34,898 bases of DNA, taken from Candidatus Omnitrophota bacterium (GTDB lineage: Bacteria; Omnitrophota; Gorgyraeia; Zapsychrales; JANLHA01). Positions 1-7,540 of the stretch are shown in pieces (the first letter of the stretch is position 1; every line of letters begins with the position of its first letter). The notes beneath the pieces were generated by a model. That model had not been told where the DNA came from. It did no database searches and was given only the letters and a program-made list of their open reading frames with translations. Where the stretch lies: NCBI GenBank assembly GCA_023139575.1, contig JAGLNJ010000065.1, positions 1 to 34,898 on the forward strand. Direction: 5' to 3'. Both the position numbers and the translations under genes were made by a program.

Positions 1-488
1 GTGTTAAATCAAAGTATCAGGAACACCATATTGATGAAAAACCTTATATATTCATGAAGTCAGATTCCGGCACATACGGGATGGGTGTCATGCCGATTGA
101 AGATCCTCAGGACATTCTTTCTCTCAACCGTCGAAACCGCAATAAACTTTACAAAGGTAAAGGCTCGCGCGTCATCGACCGGTTTTTGCTGCAGGAAGGT
201 GTGCCGACCATCTATAATATTGAACATGAAGTCAGTGAAGTTTGTATGTATCAAATCGAAAATAATCTCATCGGAGGCTTCTATCGCTCTCATTCCGCAA
301 AAGGAGAAAGAGAAAACCTGAATGCCAAGGGCATGGTTTTTAAAAAAATGTGTCCCCATTTAAAAAGATATGGAGACTGTGGCGTTCATCATGATGTTAA
401 TGTCTTTGACATCTACCGCATCCTGGGCCGCATCGCAGCGATTGCCGCGCATCGTGAAATCATCCAACTGGAGGCCGTGGAAAAATGA
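1..488 (+). CDS. gshA: Glutamate-cysteine ligase, proteobacterial ATP-grasp-like type, C-terminal part (5' end outside window)
   Basis: The reading frame is open from position 3, so the gene enters from the left edge and only its last ~161 codons are visible. The peptide contains a KSDSGTYGMGVM segment near its start and later MVFKKMCPHL. I recognise these as belonging to the glutamate-cysteine ligase family first described in Acidithiobacillus (usual length over 400 residues), which makes gamma-glutamylcysteine. The ATG at 54 is internal, because the codons before it (VKSKYQEHHIDEKPYIF) read as part of the same conserved block. The stop overlaps the ATG of gshB by four bases (ATGA, 485-488), so the two are translationally coupled. 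Being next to gshB and a glutaredoxin supports the call strongly. Confidence 0.85.
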   Translation, partial: VKSKYQEHHIDEKPYIFMKSDSGTYGMGVMPIEDPQDILSLNRRNRNKLYKGKGSRVIDRFLLQEGVPTIYNIEHEVSEVCMYQIENNLIGGFYRSHSAKGERENLNAKGMVFKKMCPHLKRYGDCGVHHDVNVFDIYRILGRIAAIAAHREIIQLEAVEK

Positions 489-1438
489 ATTTCGTTTTTT
501 TGATGGATCCCCTGGATCAGGTGAAAATGGAAAAGGACACCTCCTTTATTTTGATGTTGGGGGCACATAAACGAGGACATCAAGTCTTTTTTTTAGCTGA
601 TGGCGGAATTTCTCAGACCCATGAAAAATCAATTTTTCACGTTGATCACGTGACCCCGCAACGCAATAAAGAACGGCCTTTTATTATCAATGCCCATAAA
701 GAGTTGCATGAGTATGACGTCGATGCTGTTTTTATCCGAACGGATCCTCCCTTTGACTACAAATATTTGATGCATACATGGATGCTGGATCGGCTTTCTC
801 CACATATCGCGGTTATCAATACCCCTTCCGGTATACGTACCGCAAATGAAAAAGTTTGGGCCATGCAATTTGCGTCAGTGATTCCGTCGACTTTGTTAGG
901 CAGAAATAAAGCGGATTTGTTAACTTTTATCCAACGTGAGCAGGATGTCATCGCCAAACCTACCGACGGTTTCGGCGGCCAAGCGGTATTCCGTTTAGCT
1001 GAAGGTGAGCTTAACACCAATGTCATTTTAGAAACACTGACCCATAATTTCAGCAGAGATATTATTCTGCAGAAATTTGTCCCGGAATCATCTGAAGGTG
1101 ATAAACGTATTCTATTATTAAACGGCAAACCCCTGGGGGCCGTGTTGAGGCGTCACGCGGCTGATGACCACCGCAATAATTTTTTCTCGGGGGGTAAACC
1201 CCTTAAAGCAGACATTACAGAAAATGATTTAATGATTATTCACCAATTGAAGCCACATTTGATTAAATCAGGGCTTTATTTTGTCGGTATTGACATCATC
1301 GGCGACTTCCTGATTGAGATAAATGTGACTTCCCCGACTTGCCTTCAGGAAATCAATCGATTCAATAACAAACAACTGGAAAACGATGTCATCGATTTTG
1401 CCGAAAATCTGGTCAAATCGAAACAAGACAAGGAGTGA
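485..1438 (+). CDS. gshB: Glutathione synthase
   Basis: Cytosolic ATP-grasp enzyme that joins glycine to gamma-glutamylcysteine. Its 317 residues match the usual ~316. Landmarks in order: the N-terminal MDPLDQVKMEKDTS block, RTDPPFD (85-91), the ATP-grasp glycine-rich loop KPTDGFGG (158-165), GDKRILL (205-211) and the metal/nucleotide-binding EINVTSPT (278-285). All are close to the E. coli enzyme. The start is fixed by the ATGA overlap with the upstream ligase. It is the middle gene of a gshA-gshB-glutaredoxin operon. Confidence 0.95.
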   Translation: MNFVFLMDPLDQVKMEKDTSFILMLGAHKRGHQVFFLADGGISQTHEKSIFHVDHVTPQRNKERPFIINAHKELHEYDVDAVFIRTDPPFDYKYLMHTWMLDRLSPHIAVINTPSGIRTANEKVWAMQFASVIPSTLLGRNKADLLTFIQREQDVIAKPTDGFGGQAVFRLAEGELNTNVILETLTHNFSRDIILQKFVPESSEGDKRILLLNGKPLGAVLRRHAADDHRNNFFSGGKPLKADITENDLMIIHQLKPHLIKSGLYFVGIDIIGDFLIEINVTSPTCLQEINRFNNKQLENDVIDFAENLVKSKQDKE

Positions 1439-1440
1439 CT

Positions 1441-1680
1441 GTGAATGAGCTGACCCTTTACTTTTCACCCTCCTGCCCCTTCTGCCGGAAAGTTTTTAAT
1501 TTTATGCAATCCCGGAAAATAAATATTCCTTTGAAAGATGTGAGTCTGGAATCATCATACCGCGATGAATTGATGAACATCGGAGGCAAGACCCAAGTGC
1601 CCTGCCTCATTATAAATGGTGAGGCGTTATATGAATCGGATGATATTATCCAATGGCTGGAAACTAATTTCAGGGATTAA
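1441..1680 (+). CDS. Glutaredoxin, dithiol CPFC type
   Basis: A small thiol-disulfide oxidoreductase of 79 residues using glutathione as reductant. It shows the active site CPFC (12-15), the cis-proline loop TQVPC (V53-P54) and a C-terminal ESDDIIQWLE helix typical of glutaredoxins. Two GTG codons are possible starts, at 1435 and 1441. The ribosome-binding sequence AAGGAG (1430-1435) would overlap the first but stands five bases before the second, so 1441 is preferred. It directly follows gshB, so glutathione and one of its main users are made from one transcript. Confidence 0.9.
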   Translation: MNELTLYFSPSCPFCRKVFNFMQSRKINIPLKDVSLESSYRDELMNIGGKTQVPCLIINGEALYESDDIIQWLETNFRD

Positions 1681-1691
1681 AAAATTGCAGA

Positions 1692-2681
1692 TTAAATCTT
1701 CATTTTTTCGATATCAGATGTATGCAGCCCTTTCGCTTTCGTGTTGAAAAACTGTTCCTTATCCTGAGCCTGATAGAATGTCACCCCGATCGGATCCGCA
1801 CCACGATGTTTACTGAAATGTTGTATAAAACCCGCTGCCATCGCAATGATCTCTTTGCATGGTTCGTTACCTTTTAAAATAACCGTCGGGCCGGAAACAA
1901 CGGTTGGTTCTAAAATATAATCAGATGGTTTGGCATATTTAATCAAAAGATCATTTTCCATTTCATCACGTCCAACAATGACTTTGGTCTTGTCATCAAT
2001 GCGGTAATGCCGCCCCCATCTTATTGATATCGTTTCCCGGTAATCATTAAGCCCGTGGCTAAAGAGATCTTTAAGCCGGCTGGCATAATGTTGATCCGTT
2101 AATTTACACCCACCCGCTGGCCCGGGGTATTCTTTGATGCCGAATTTATCAGCCAGGGCAATTTGATCCGTTCTTCCTCTGCCGGATATTTCCAGAAGTT
2201 TTTCGCGATCAATAATATTAAGTTTTTCCGGAATAGTGGCGTCCAACAGGCGGGCCGATAAAGGGCGTAATAAATAACCATCCAATCCGGCTTGTTGTTC
2301 GATTTTTTTTAACGCATGCCTTTTTTGCGACATGGGACGTTGGCCCAATACTTCACCCGTAAAAACAAACGCCGCGCCGATGTCACGCATGTAATTGGCT
2401 GCCTTTTTAAGCATATAAATCTTACAATCAATGCAGGGATTCATCGCAGAGCCGTAACCGTTACGGGAATTTTTCACAACTTCAAGGTAATCTTCGTCAA
2501 GTTGATGAAACACAAATTTGACGCCAAGACGATTGGCAGCTTCTTTAACTTTTTCATAATCAATAATCCAGGGCAAGCCAAAAAACAACGCATGCACCTC
2601 AAAGCCAAGTTCCGATATTAGCTTTGTGGCGATTTGGCTGTCCAAGCCCCCGGAAAAAAGTCCCACTGCTTTTTGTTTCAT
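1692..2681 (-). CDS. PP-loop ATPase of the ThiI/MnmA thiouridylase type with C-terminal NFACT-R-like domain
   Basis: 329 residues. The N-terminal P-loop SGGLDS (10-15) marks an ATP pyrophosphatase that adenylates a substrate, as in tRNA thiolation enzymes. A Cys pair (NPCIDCK, C83 and C86), the motif GQRPMSQK (113-120) and a third Cys in PAGGCKL (C192) could serve sulfur transfer or metal binding. From about residue 220 (WGRHYRIDDKTKVIVGRDE) the sequence resembles the small domain found in NFACT proteins. Annotations of this family vary between ThiI-like and tRNA 2-thiouridylase-like, and the exact tRNA target is not known to me. It is transcribed away from ilvB and converges on the glutaredoxin gene, with 11 bp between the stops. 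I see no good ribosome-binding site before the ATG. Confidence 0.7.
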   Translation of the reverse strand: MKQKAVGLFSGGLDSQIATKLISELGFEVHALFFGLPWIIDYEKVKEAANRLGVKFVFHQLDEDYLEVVKNSRNGYGSAMNPCIDCKIYMLKKAANYMRDIGAAFVFTGEVLGQRPMSQKRHALKKIEQQAGLDGYLLRPLSARLLDATIPEKLNIIDREKLLEISGRGRTDQIALADKFGIKEYPGPAGGCKLTDQHYASRLKDLFSHGLNDYRETISIRWGRHYRIDDKTKVIVGRDEMENDLLIKYAKPSDYILEPTVVSGPTVILKGNEPCKEIIAMAAGFIQHFSKHRGADPIGVTFYQAQDKEQFFNTKAKGLHTSDIEKMKI

Positions 2682-2896
2682 GACATAATGATATTTACGT
2701 ATTAATAAAATGATCCTATTAGCTCATACCAATTTATAATATTGCCCCTTGATTAGCAACAAGTAAATATTAATAATAATTCATCCGGAACGTTTCCTTC
2801 TTTTATCCATAACTTGAAAAAATCCTTGTCATAAATTATACTATTTGATAGTATACAAATTCAATTTTCTATTACTCATAAACAAAGAAATCTATT
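2682..2896. promoter_or_regulatory. Divergent intergenic region between PP-loop gene and ilvB
   Basis: 215 bp, AT-rich, no gene. Toward ilvB it holds the promoter/operator listed separately. Toward the PP-loop gene a weaker match on the minus strand is TTGTTG, 18 bp, TATAAA at about 2732-2761. No leader peptide, T-box or attenuator is evident before ilvB. Confidence 0.5.
2826..2855 (+). promoter_or_regulatory. ilvB promoter with palindromic operator over the -10 element
   Basis: A -35 TTGTCA (2826-2831), 17-bp spacer and -10 TAGTAT (2849-2854) form a good sigma70-like promoter about 40 bp before ilvB. A perfect inverted repeat, TATACTAT-TTG-ATAGTATA (2837-2855, 8-bp arms, 3-bp centre), covers the spacer and the -10. 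A protein bound there should block RNA polymerase. The binding factor is unknown. Confidence 0.6.
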
Positions 2897-4618
2897 ATGA
2901 AAAACAAAAAGAGTTTAATGACAGGAGCAGAAGTAATAATCAAATGCCTTGAGGCCCAAGGAGTTGATATCCTTTTTGGCTTGCCGGGCGGATCCGTTAT
3001 TCCGATCTTTGACGCCTTGGTCGAATCAAAAATGAAATTGGTTCTTGTACGCCATGAACAGGGCGCTACGCATATGGCTGATGGATATGCCCGCGCCACC
3101 GGTAAAACCGGCGTTGTGGTCGTTACCAGCGGTCCCGGGGCAACTAATACCGTTACTGGCATTATGACAGCCATGATGGACTCTGTACCTATGGTTCTTT
3201 TGACAGGACAGACTATAACCCCGATGTTAGGAAAAGATGCTTTTCAAGAGGCTGACACCTTTGGTATCACGATGCCGATCGTCAAGCACAGCTATCTTGT
3301 AAAAGACACCAATGAACTGCCGAGAATCATCAGCGAAGCCTTTCATATCGCCAATTCCGGACGTCCGGGCCCTGTTTTAATTGACTTACCCAAAAACGTA
3401 TCGGCTGGCCTTTTCACCGGGAAATCTTTGAAACAGAAAATGGATATCCCCGGCTATAAAGCCGTCCCCAAGCCAGGCACCCGGGATATCAAGAAAATGG
3501 CCAAGATGTTCAAAGGAGCCAAAAAGCCTCTGCTTTTAGTTGGCCAAGGCGCTGTCATCAGTCAAGCTGACAAAGAAGTGCGCGCCTTTGCAGAAAAACT
3601 TCAATCACCGGTTGTAAACACTTTGCTTGGTAAGGGAGCTTTTCCTGAGACGCATCCTCTTTCCTTAGGGATGGTAGGAATGCACGGGACCGCCTATGCC
3701 AACAAAGCGTTGATCAATTGTGATTTAATCTGCTCAATCGGTTCCCGATGGGATGATCGGATTAACAGCAATAATGACGAATTTTGTATCGGAGCCAAAA
3801 AGCTTCATATTGATATTGATTCCGCAGAAATTAATAAGGTCGTCAAACCGGATGCTATTGTTATCGGTGACGCTAAATCAGCTCTGCAAGAACTGATTAA
3901 ATATGTAAACACATTAAACACAGAAGAATGGTTAAAAGAGATTGAATATTATAAAAAAGAATTTCCTTTAAAAATTGATATGGATAAGGGCTTGAATCCC
4001 CCCTACATTATTGATACGCTCTATCAATTGACCAGGGGTAAAGCCATTGTGGTTACGGACGTCGGGCAGCACCAAATGTGGGCGGCGCAATTCTACAAAA
4101 GTGATCATATCCGCAATTGGTTGTCATCAGGCGGTGCCGGGACCATGGGTTATGGTTTCCCTGCTGCTGTGGGGGCTCAATTCGGACGACCGAAAGATAC
4201 GGTTGTCGCTATCGTCGGTGATGGCGGCTTTCAGATGACAGCATTTGAGTTGGCCACAGTTGCTATCCACAAATTACCGGTTAAAATTATCATTATGGAC
4301 AATAAATTTTTGGGTATGGTACGCCAATGGCAGGAATTATTTTTCGATAACCGCCTTTCCGGCGTTGATTTGGAAGGCAATCCGGATTTCGTCAAATTAG
4401 CTGAAAGTTACGGCATCAAAGGATATCACTTTAATAAAATAAGCGACACCAAAAAAGTTTTGACGGCCGCCTTAAAGCATAACGGCCCGTGTCTTATACA
4501 TGCTGAAATCATCAAAGAAGGCAATGTATTCCCTATGGTGCCTGCCGGTAAATCAGCTTATCATATGATTATCGAACCGCCGAAAACCAGGTTAGAAAAA
4601 CCAACTGGAAGTACTTAA
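2897..4618 (+). CDS. ilvB: Acetolactate synthase, large catalytic subunit
   Basis: Thiamine-diphosphate enzyme that condenses two pyruvates (or pyruvate and 2-ketobutyrate), the first common step of valine, leucine and isoleucine synthesis. 573 residues, normal length. The N-terminal ThDP-pyrimidine domain has FGLPGGSVIP and the catalytic glutamate in RHEQGATHMADGYARATGK (E54). The middle domain and the C-terminal ThDP-diphosphate domain follow, with GDGG (441-444) and a downstream MDN. The regulatory subunit gene follows 21 bp after its stop. The ribosome-binding site is weak. No other ilv or leu gene is in the window. Confidence 0.95.
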   Translation: MKNKKSLMTGAEVIIKCLEAQGVDILFGLPGGSVIPIFDALVESKMKLVLVRHEQGATHMADGYARATGKTGVVVVTSGPGATNTVTGIMTAMMDSVPMVLLTGQTITPMLGKDAFQEADTFGITMPIVKHSYLVKDTNELPRIISEAFHIANSGRPGPVLIDLPKNVSAGLFTGKSLKQKMDIPGYKAVPKPGTRDIKKMAKMFKGAKKPLLLVGQGAVISQADKEVRAFAEKLQSPVVNTLLGKGAFPETHPLSLGMVGMHGTAYANKALINCDLICSIGSRWDDRINSNNDEFCIGAKKLHIDIDSAEINKVVKPDAIVIGDAKSALQELIKYVNTLNTEEWLKEIEYYKKEFPLKIDMDKGLNPPYIIDTLYQLTRGKAIVVTDVGQHQMWAAQFYKSDHIRNWLSSGGAGTMGYGFPAAVGAQFGRPKDTVVAIVGDGGFQMTAFELATVAIHKLPVKIIIMDNKFLGMVRQWQELFFDNRLSGVDLEGNPDFVKLAESYGIKGYHFNKISDTKKVLTAALKHNGPCLIHAEIIKEGNVFPMVPAGKSAYHMIIEPPKTRLEKPTGST

Positions 4619-4639
4619 TTGACACTAAAAGGATCGAAT

Positions 4640-5155
4640 ATGAATCCCAAAAAAAATGATGCCAAACGCAATATTCATACGATAAGCATGCTGGTCGCTA
4701 ACAAGCCGGGTGTACTCGTGCGCATTGCGCACGTCTTTGCCCGACGGGGTTACAATATTGACTCCTTGGTTGTTTCACCAGCCTATAATCCCCGCTATTC
4801 GCGCATGACCACAACTGCGCAGGGCGATCCGGAGACTTTAGAGCAAATTATCAAACAGGTTAACAAGCTTGTTGATGTCATTCACGCGGCTGAACATACA
4901 GGCGAAGATTCTGTCCATATTGAACTCGCTTTGGTTAAAGTAAAGTTTACAGCGACCACAAAATCCATTTTTTCTAAATTGGCCAAAAAATTCCATGCGC
5001 GTGTCATTGATGAAACAGCTGATACCCTTATCATTGAGCAAGCGGGAACGACTGAAAAGCTCGATGAAATGGAGGCCTTGATGAAAAAATACAGTGTTGT
5101 GGAGATGGTCCGTACAGGTAAGATTGTTATGGCCAGGGGTGTAAGCGAAACGTAA
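4640..5155 (+). CDS. ilvN: Acetolactate synthase, small regulatory subunit
   Basis: 171 residues, the size of the long bacterial IlvN/IlvH type. An N-terminal ACT domain (HTISMLVANKPGVLVRIAHV, then RRGYNIDSLVV) binds valine for feedback control, and a C-terminal domain activates the catalytic subunit. The frame is open from a TTG at 4619, but AAAAGGAT (4627-4634) is properly placed for the ATG at 4640. It is co-transcribed with ilvB and followed by a terminator. Confidence 0.92.
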   Translation: MNPKKNDAKRNIHTISMLVANKPGVLVRIAHVFARRGYNIDSLVVSPAYNPRYSRMTTTAQGDPETLEQIIKQVNKLVDVIHAAEHTGEDSVHIELALVKVKFTATTKSIFSKLAKKFHARVIDETADTLIIEQAGTTEKLDEMEALMKKYSVVEMVRTGKIVMARGVSET

Positions 5156-5158
5156 TTC

Positions 5159-5689
5159 TTAATTTGCCTTCCGGGACACATCCTCCTTTGGGTTGTGTCC
5201 CTGTTTTTTCATATCCGGAAAATCTTTTGGAGGTAAAATGAGCATGGATATTATGGTATTTTCTTCGTTGTGGTCAATACAGGCAATTTGACAGCGGCCA
5301 CGGTCAATATCCTCAATTTCCCAGCCCAAATATTGCGTGATAGCGCAGCGCAAGGCGTCCCACTGTAAATGAAAAAGAAACTGCTCCTCTTCATCCTCAA
5401 TTTCTAAATTTTTCAGGGTTGGAAGAAACGGGATATGACAAATATCCAAAAGCTTTTTGCCGGCACAAAAGCCTAAATACTTTTCTTTTACAGAGATATC
5501 CTTTCCGCAGGCCATTTTGGAGAAATCAAATGACTTCAGGCAATCTCCCTTTATATCAATTTGAATGATAGATGTTGTGTCATCACAAGGCATATGTTTA
5601 CCTTTCGAGGGCGCCTCCGGTTTGATATTCCGCAACGCGCGTTTCGAAAAAAAATTTTCCTTCTTTAGATCAATAACTTCACTCATCAT
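5159..5689 (-). CDS. Hypothetical protein resembling the NifU/IscU scaffold fold
   Basis: 176 residues, not confidently assigned. The middle (about 40-121) has the rhythm of the NifU N-terminal/IscU family: an IDIKGDCLKSFDFSKMACG segment, then FCAGKKLLD, then an acidic stretch and WDALRCAITQYLG, like the conserved helix ending in Ala-Ile-x-x-Tyr. Eight cysteines are present (C35, 50, 61, 75, 84, 115, 133, 137), but they do not fall in the three classical IscU cluster-ligand positions by eye. If related, it may be a modified scaffold or a protein that has lost cluster assembly. Its upstream side abuts an insertion-sequence remnant, so its native promoter may be lost. The first two codons are both ATG, and no good ribosome-binding site is near. 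Confidence 0.55.
   Translation of the reverse strand: MMSEVIDLKKENFFSKRALRNIKPEAPSKGKHMPCDDTTSIIQIDIKGDCLKSFDFSKMACGKDISVKEKYLGFCAGKKLLDICHIPFLPTLKNLEIEDEEEQFLFHLQWDALRCAITQYLGWEIEDIDRGRCQIACIDHNEENTIISMLILPPKDFPDMKKQGHNPKEDVSRKAN
5173..5209 (+). terminator. Intrinsic terminator of ilvBN
   Basis: Stem GGGACACA (5173-5180) pairs perfectly with TGTGTCCC (5194-5201) across a 13-nt loop, followed by TGTTTTTT. It stands 18 bp after the ilvN stop and lies inside the 3' end of the convergent minus-strand gene. Confidence 0.8.
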
Positions 5690-5721
5690 GGGATAAAATA
5701 CTTCCTTTGTCTAGGCCAAAG

Positions 5722-5973
5722 TTAAGGTATTTTAAGGTGGAAAATTTGTCGAGGCGAAAATGGAATGCCTGAATAAACTTCCCATGGTGTTTGATAATTC
5801 AATGACTGATGTAACCGATCCGTGTTGTACAAATCAAAGTAATCTTTCAGTCCATTACGGACATCTGTGATCGGCTGATATTCCTGAACATAAATACTCT
5901 CATATTTGGCCGTCCTCCAGAGGCGCTCAATAAAAATATTATCAAAGACACGACCGCCATCCATGCTGATCTG
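5722..5973 (-). pseudogene. IS3-family transposase (OrfB) fragment, C-terminal end only
   Basis: The peptide starts in QISMDGGRVFDNIFIERLW and continues KYESIYVQEY to YFDLYNTDRLHQSLNYQTP. This is the end of the IS3 (IS150-like) integrase core, containing only the last acidic residue of the DDE triad (the E of IERLW). The open frame runs back to a TAA at 5998-6000, and family resemblance stops around 5976, so both catalytic aspartates and OrfA are gone. The outer end of the element probably lies near 5695-5735, where the minus strand reads TTGGCCTAGACAAAGG, but no partner inverted repeat remains. Inactive relic. Confidence 0.85.
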
Positions 5974-6021
5974 AAGATGTATAAAAACATTGGGCAGTTA
6001 CTGCGCCTTACAAAAAAACAA

Positions 6022-6077
6022 GAAAACTCCTCCCTTCGGTCGTCATAACTTCTTGCGTTCTTAGGAAAGGAGTTTTC
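6022..6077 (-). terminator. Probable terminator downstream of tRNA-Met
   Basis: Inverted repeat GAAAACTCCT (6022-6031) and AGGAGTTTTC (6068-6077), extendable by wobble pairs, with a long interior. On the minus strand it is followed by TTGTTTTTTTG. It is about 40 bp after the tRNA 3' end. Confidence 0.55.
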
Positions 6078-6119
6078 AGCAGTTTGGAAAGTTTTATTCT
6101 TTCCTGAACTGTAAAAAAA

Positions 6120-6193
6120 TAGCGAGGGTGAGACTCGAACTCACGACAACACGGGTATGAACCGTGCGCTCTAACCAGCTGAGCTACCTCGCC
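6120..6193 (-). tRNA. tRNA-Met (CAT), elongator
   Basis: 74 nt on the minus strand. Acceptor GGCGAGG pairs with CCTCGCT (a G-U at the first pair), discriminator A. D-arm is AGCTCAGCTGGTTAGAGC. The anticodon stem CACGG/CCGTG carries loop TTCATAC with anticodon CAT, and the T-arm has GTTCGAGTC. The Watson-Crick-like 1:72 closing pair and the GCAC-GGTTCATACC-CGTG arm fit elongator Met rather than the initiator. CCA is not encoded; the sequence after the discriminator is a run of seven T. Confidence 0.95.
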
Positions 6194-6226
6194 ATTAAAT
6201 ATTGCAAAAGAATGAATTAAAGGGTA

Positions 6227-6255
6227 ATTTTACGTGAAAGATCGCGAAATATCAA
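6227..6255 (-). promoter_or_regulatory. Promoter of tRNA-Met
   Basis: On the minus strand TTGATA (6250-6255), 17-bp spacer, TAAAAT (6227-6232); each hexamer matches consensus at five of six bases. It would start transcription some 25-30 bp before the tRNA. Confidence 0.65.
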
Positions 6256-6301
6256 GCTTTTTCTTTCTGAGAATTTATTTAAAAAGACAACTTTTGAAGG
6301 G

Positions 6302-6667
6302 TTAAAACTTCCAGGTAATCAGTTTGTCATTGTCAAAATAAAGGCGGATTGATTCCCGGTCCCCAATCTCTTTTTTATCCAATATTTTTTCGTAAGCCCA
6401 TATTTCCATACTGCTTACACTGGAACCGGACCGGAAGACATTGTCCGGTTCACCGAATTGAGCTTTGATCTCTTCTTTTGAAAGGGCTTTTTGTAATTTT
6501 TTGGAAGTTATTTGCTGGTGAAGATTAGCGTAATTTTCCTTCTTTATCTTGATTTCTGCGGCAAGTTTATCTTTTTCTAATTGGCTTTCGGTGAGGCTGC
6601 AACCGATAGCCAGAAATGTTGTGAGGACAATAATTGCGGTGAATTTAAAACGGGATATCATGAGCAT
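6302..6667 (-). CDS. Small lipoprotein with BamE/SmpA-like domain
   Basis: 121 residues. The N-terminus KFTAIIVLTTFLAIGC is a signal peptide with a lipobox-like end (LAIG-C, Cys at about residue 23), so it should be lipidated and membrane-anchored. Residues 60-121 contain LSKEEIKAQFGEPD and end in a strand-rich tail, the pattern of the SmpA/OmlA (BamE) fold. Whether it works in outer-membrane protein assembly is inferred only. Its ATG overlaps the TAA of the upstream HTH-membrane gene by one base, so the two are coupled. Confidence 0.7.
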   Translation of the reverse strand: MLMISRFKFTAIIVLTTFLAIGCSLTESQLEKDKLAAEIKIKKENYANLHQQITSKKLQKALSKEEIKAQFGEPDNVFRSGSSVSSMEIWAYEKILDKKEIGDRESIRLYFDNDKLITWKF

Positions 6668-6969
6668 TATTTGTAAAAGATGATATAAAGCAGTATCAAA
6701 ATAATAATAACGGAAATCAGATAAAAATCGTTAAAGTAAAAAAAGTCTGTAATCCGTTCCGCAAAAGTGTAGGGGTAATCATTGGTTTCCCGCTCAACGG
6801 TTCCGGTTGACTGGAGTTGAAGGACTTCCTTTTTTTTGAGCCTTAAAAATTGATTGGCAATGCGGTATCCATGCAGAGTTTTATCTTCGATCATATCCAT
6901 GATTTTTTTTTCGGAAACACCTAAAAGCTGAGCCGTTTCGCGGACGGATATATATTGACTGTCTGCCAT
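6667..6969 (-). CDS. Helix-turn-helix (excisionase-like) protein with C-terminal membrane segment
   Basis: 100 residues from the ATG at 6969. Residues 5-52 (YISVRETAQLLGVSEKKIMD and on to LRLKKKEV) look like the small MerR/excisionase DNA-binding fold. A charged linker leads to a very hydrophobic stretch near residues 78-98 (FYLISVIIILILLYIIF), a single membrane anchor ending KK-poor at the C-terminus. The frame is open upstream to 7059, but those codons overlap the previous gene and lack domain character; GGA precedes the 6969 ATG at short distance. A membrane-tethered DNA-binding protein is the simplest reading; its target is unknown. It follows a bactofilin that carries a similar HTH. Confidence 0.7.
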   Translation of the reverse strand: MADSQYISVRETAQLLGVSEKKIMDMIEDKTLHGYRIANQFLRLKKKEVLQLQSTGTVERETNDYPYTFAERITDFFYFNDFYLISVIIILILLYIIFYK

Positions 6970-7024
6970 TTGTTCCAGTATCCCTTTTAATAAAAAAAAA
7001 TAAAAGACGGTGGCCAACCTGGGC

Positions 7025-7540
7025 CTATTTAATCTCGCCTGTGGCGGCCCAATTGTCAATTTTTACGCGCTCAAAAGACCAATCGCTGCCATTTTTGATG
7101 GCAGGAATTTTCCCGGAGTCAGCCAGTTCAACAATTGAGGCAGCGTCAATTTCAAGGTAAAGGGCAACATCTTCGACATTAAGCATTTCATCCATCATTT
7201 GGCATTTTCCCTGGAAAATAGCCCCTTCAACGATGTTGAGCTTTGGCGTGATAATGTTCCCTGTGAGAACAGCTGTCGGCATGAGGACGAGCATCCTTTT
7301 GGCTACGATGTCTCCTTTTACTTTTCCGGCAATAATGATATTCTCTCCGGTGATGCGAGCTTCAACAAAAGCTAAACTTCCCACCGTGAGGGTCCCTCGA
7401 CCTTCCAGTGTGCCTGTAAAGTTACCGTTAATCTTTAAGTTAACGGGATCTTTAAAAGATAAACTACCCTGCATTTGCGCGTTAATTTCAATGGTTTTTT
7501 CACTATCTTCATTTGATTCTCTTCTGCCTCTAATTCCCAT
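7025..7540 (-). CDS. Bactofilin fused to a C-terminal excisionase-like helix-turn-helix
   Basis: 171 residues. About 20-115 is a bactofilin (polymer-forming cytoskeletal) domain: short beta-repeats such as LKINGNFTGTLEGRGTLTVG, IIIAGKVKGDIVA and LNIVEGAIFQGKCQM. About 122-170 (MLNVEDVALYLEIDAASIVE, GKIPAIKNG, WSFERVKIDNW) matches the HTH fold used by excisionases. Most bactofilins lack such a tail. A strong AAGGAGG stands seven bases before the ATG. It overlaps mgtC-like by 11 bp upstream. A filament that touches DNA or a partner protein is possible but not shown. Confidence 0.85.
   Translation of the reverse strand: MGIRGRRESNEDSEKTIEINAQMQGSLSFKDPVNLKINGNFTGTLEGRGTLTVGSLAFVEARITGENIIIAGKVKGDIVAKRMLVLMPTAVLTGNIITPKLNIVEGAIFQGKCQMMDEMLNVEDVALYLEIDAASIVELADSGKIPAIKNGSDWSFERVKIDNWAATGEIK

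Noticed and set aside
2826..2842. TTGTCA with TATACT as the ilvB promoter
   Set aside because: Spacing is only five bp; TAGTAT at 2849 has the proper 17-bp spacing.
2856..2896. Leader peptide attenuator before ilvB
   Set aside because: The stretch between promoter and start is too short and contains no Ile/Leu/Val-rich small frame or terminator.
6120..6193. Initiator tRNA-fMet or Ile2 (lysidine) reading of the CAT tRNA
   Set aside because: The pairing 1:72 end, the D-arm and the anticodon-arm pattern match elongator Met; the initiator pattern with three GC pairs next to the anticodon is absent.
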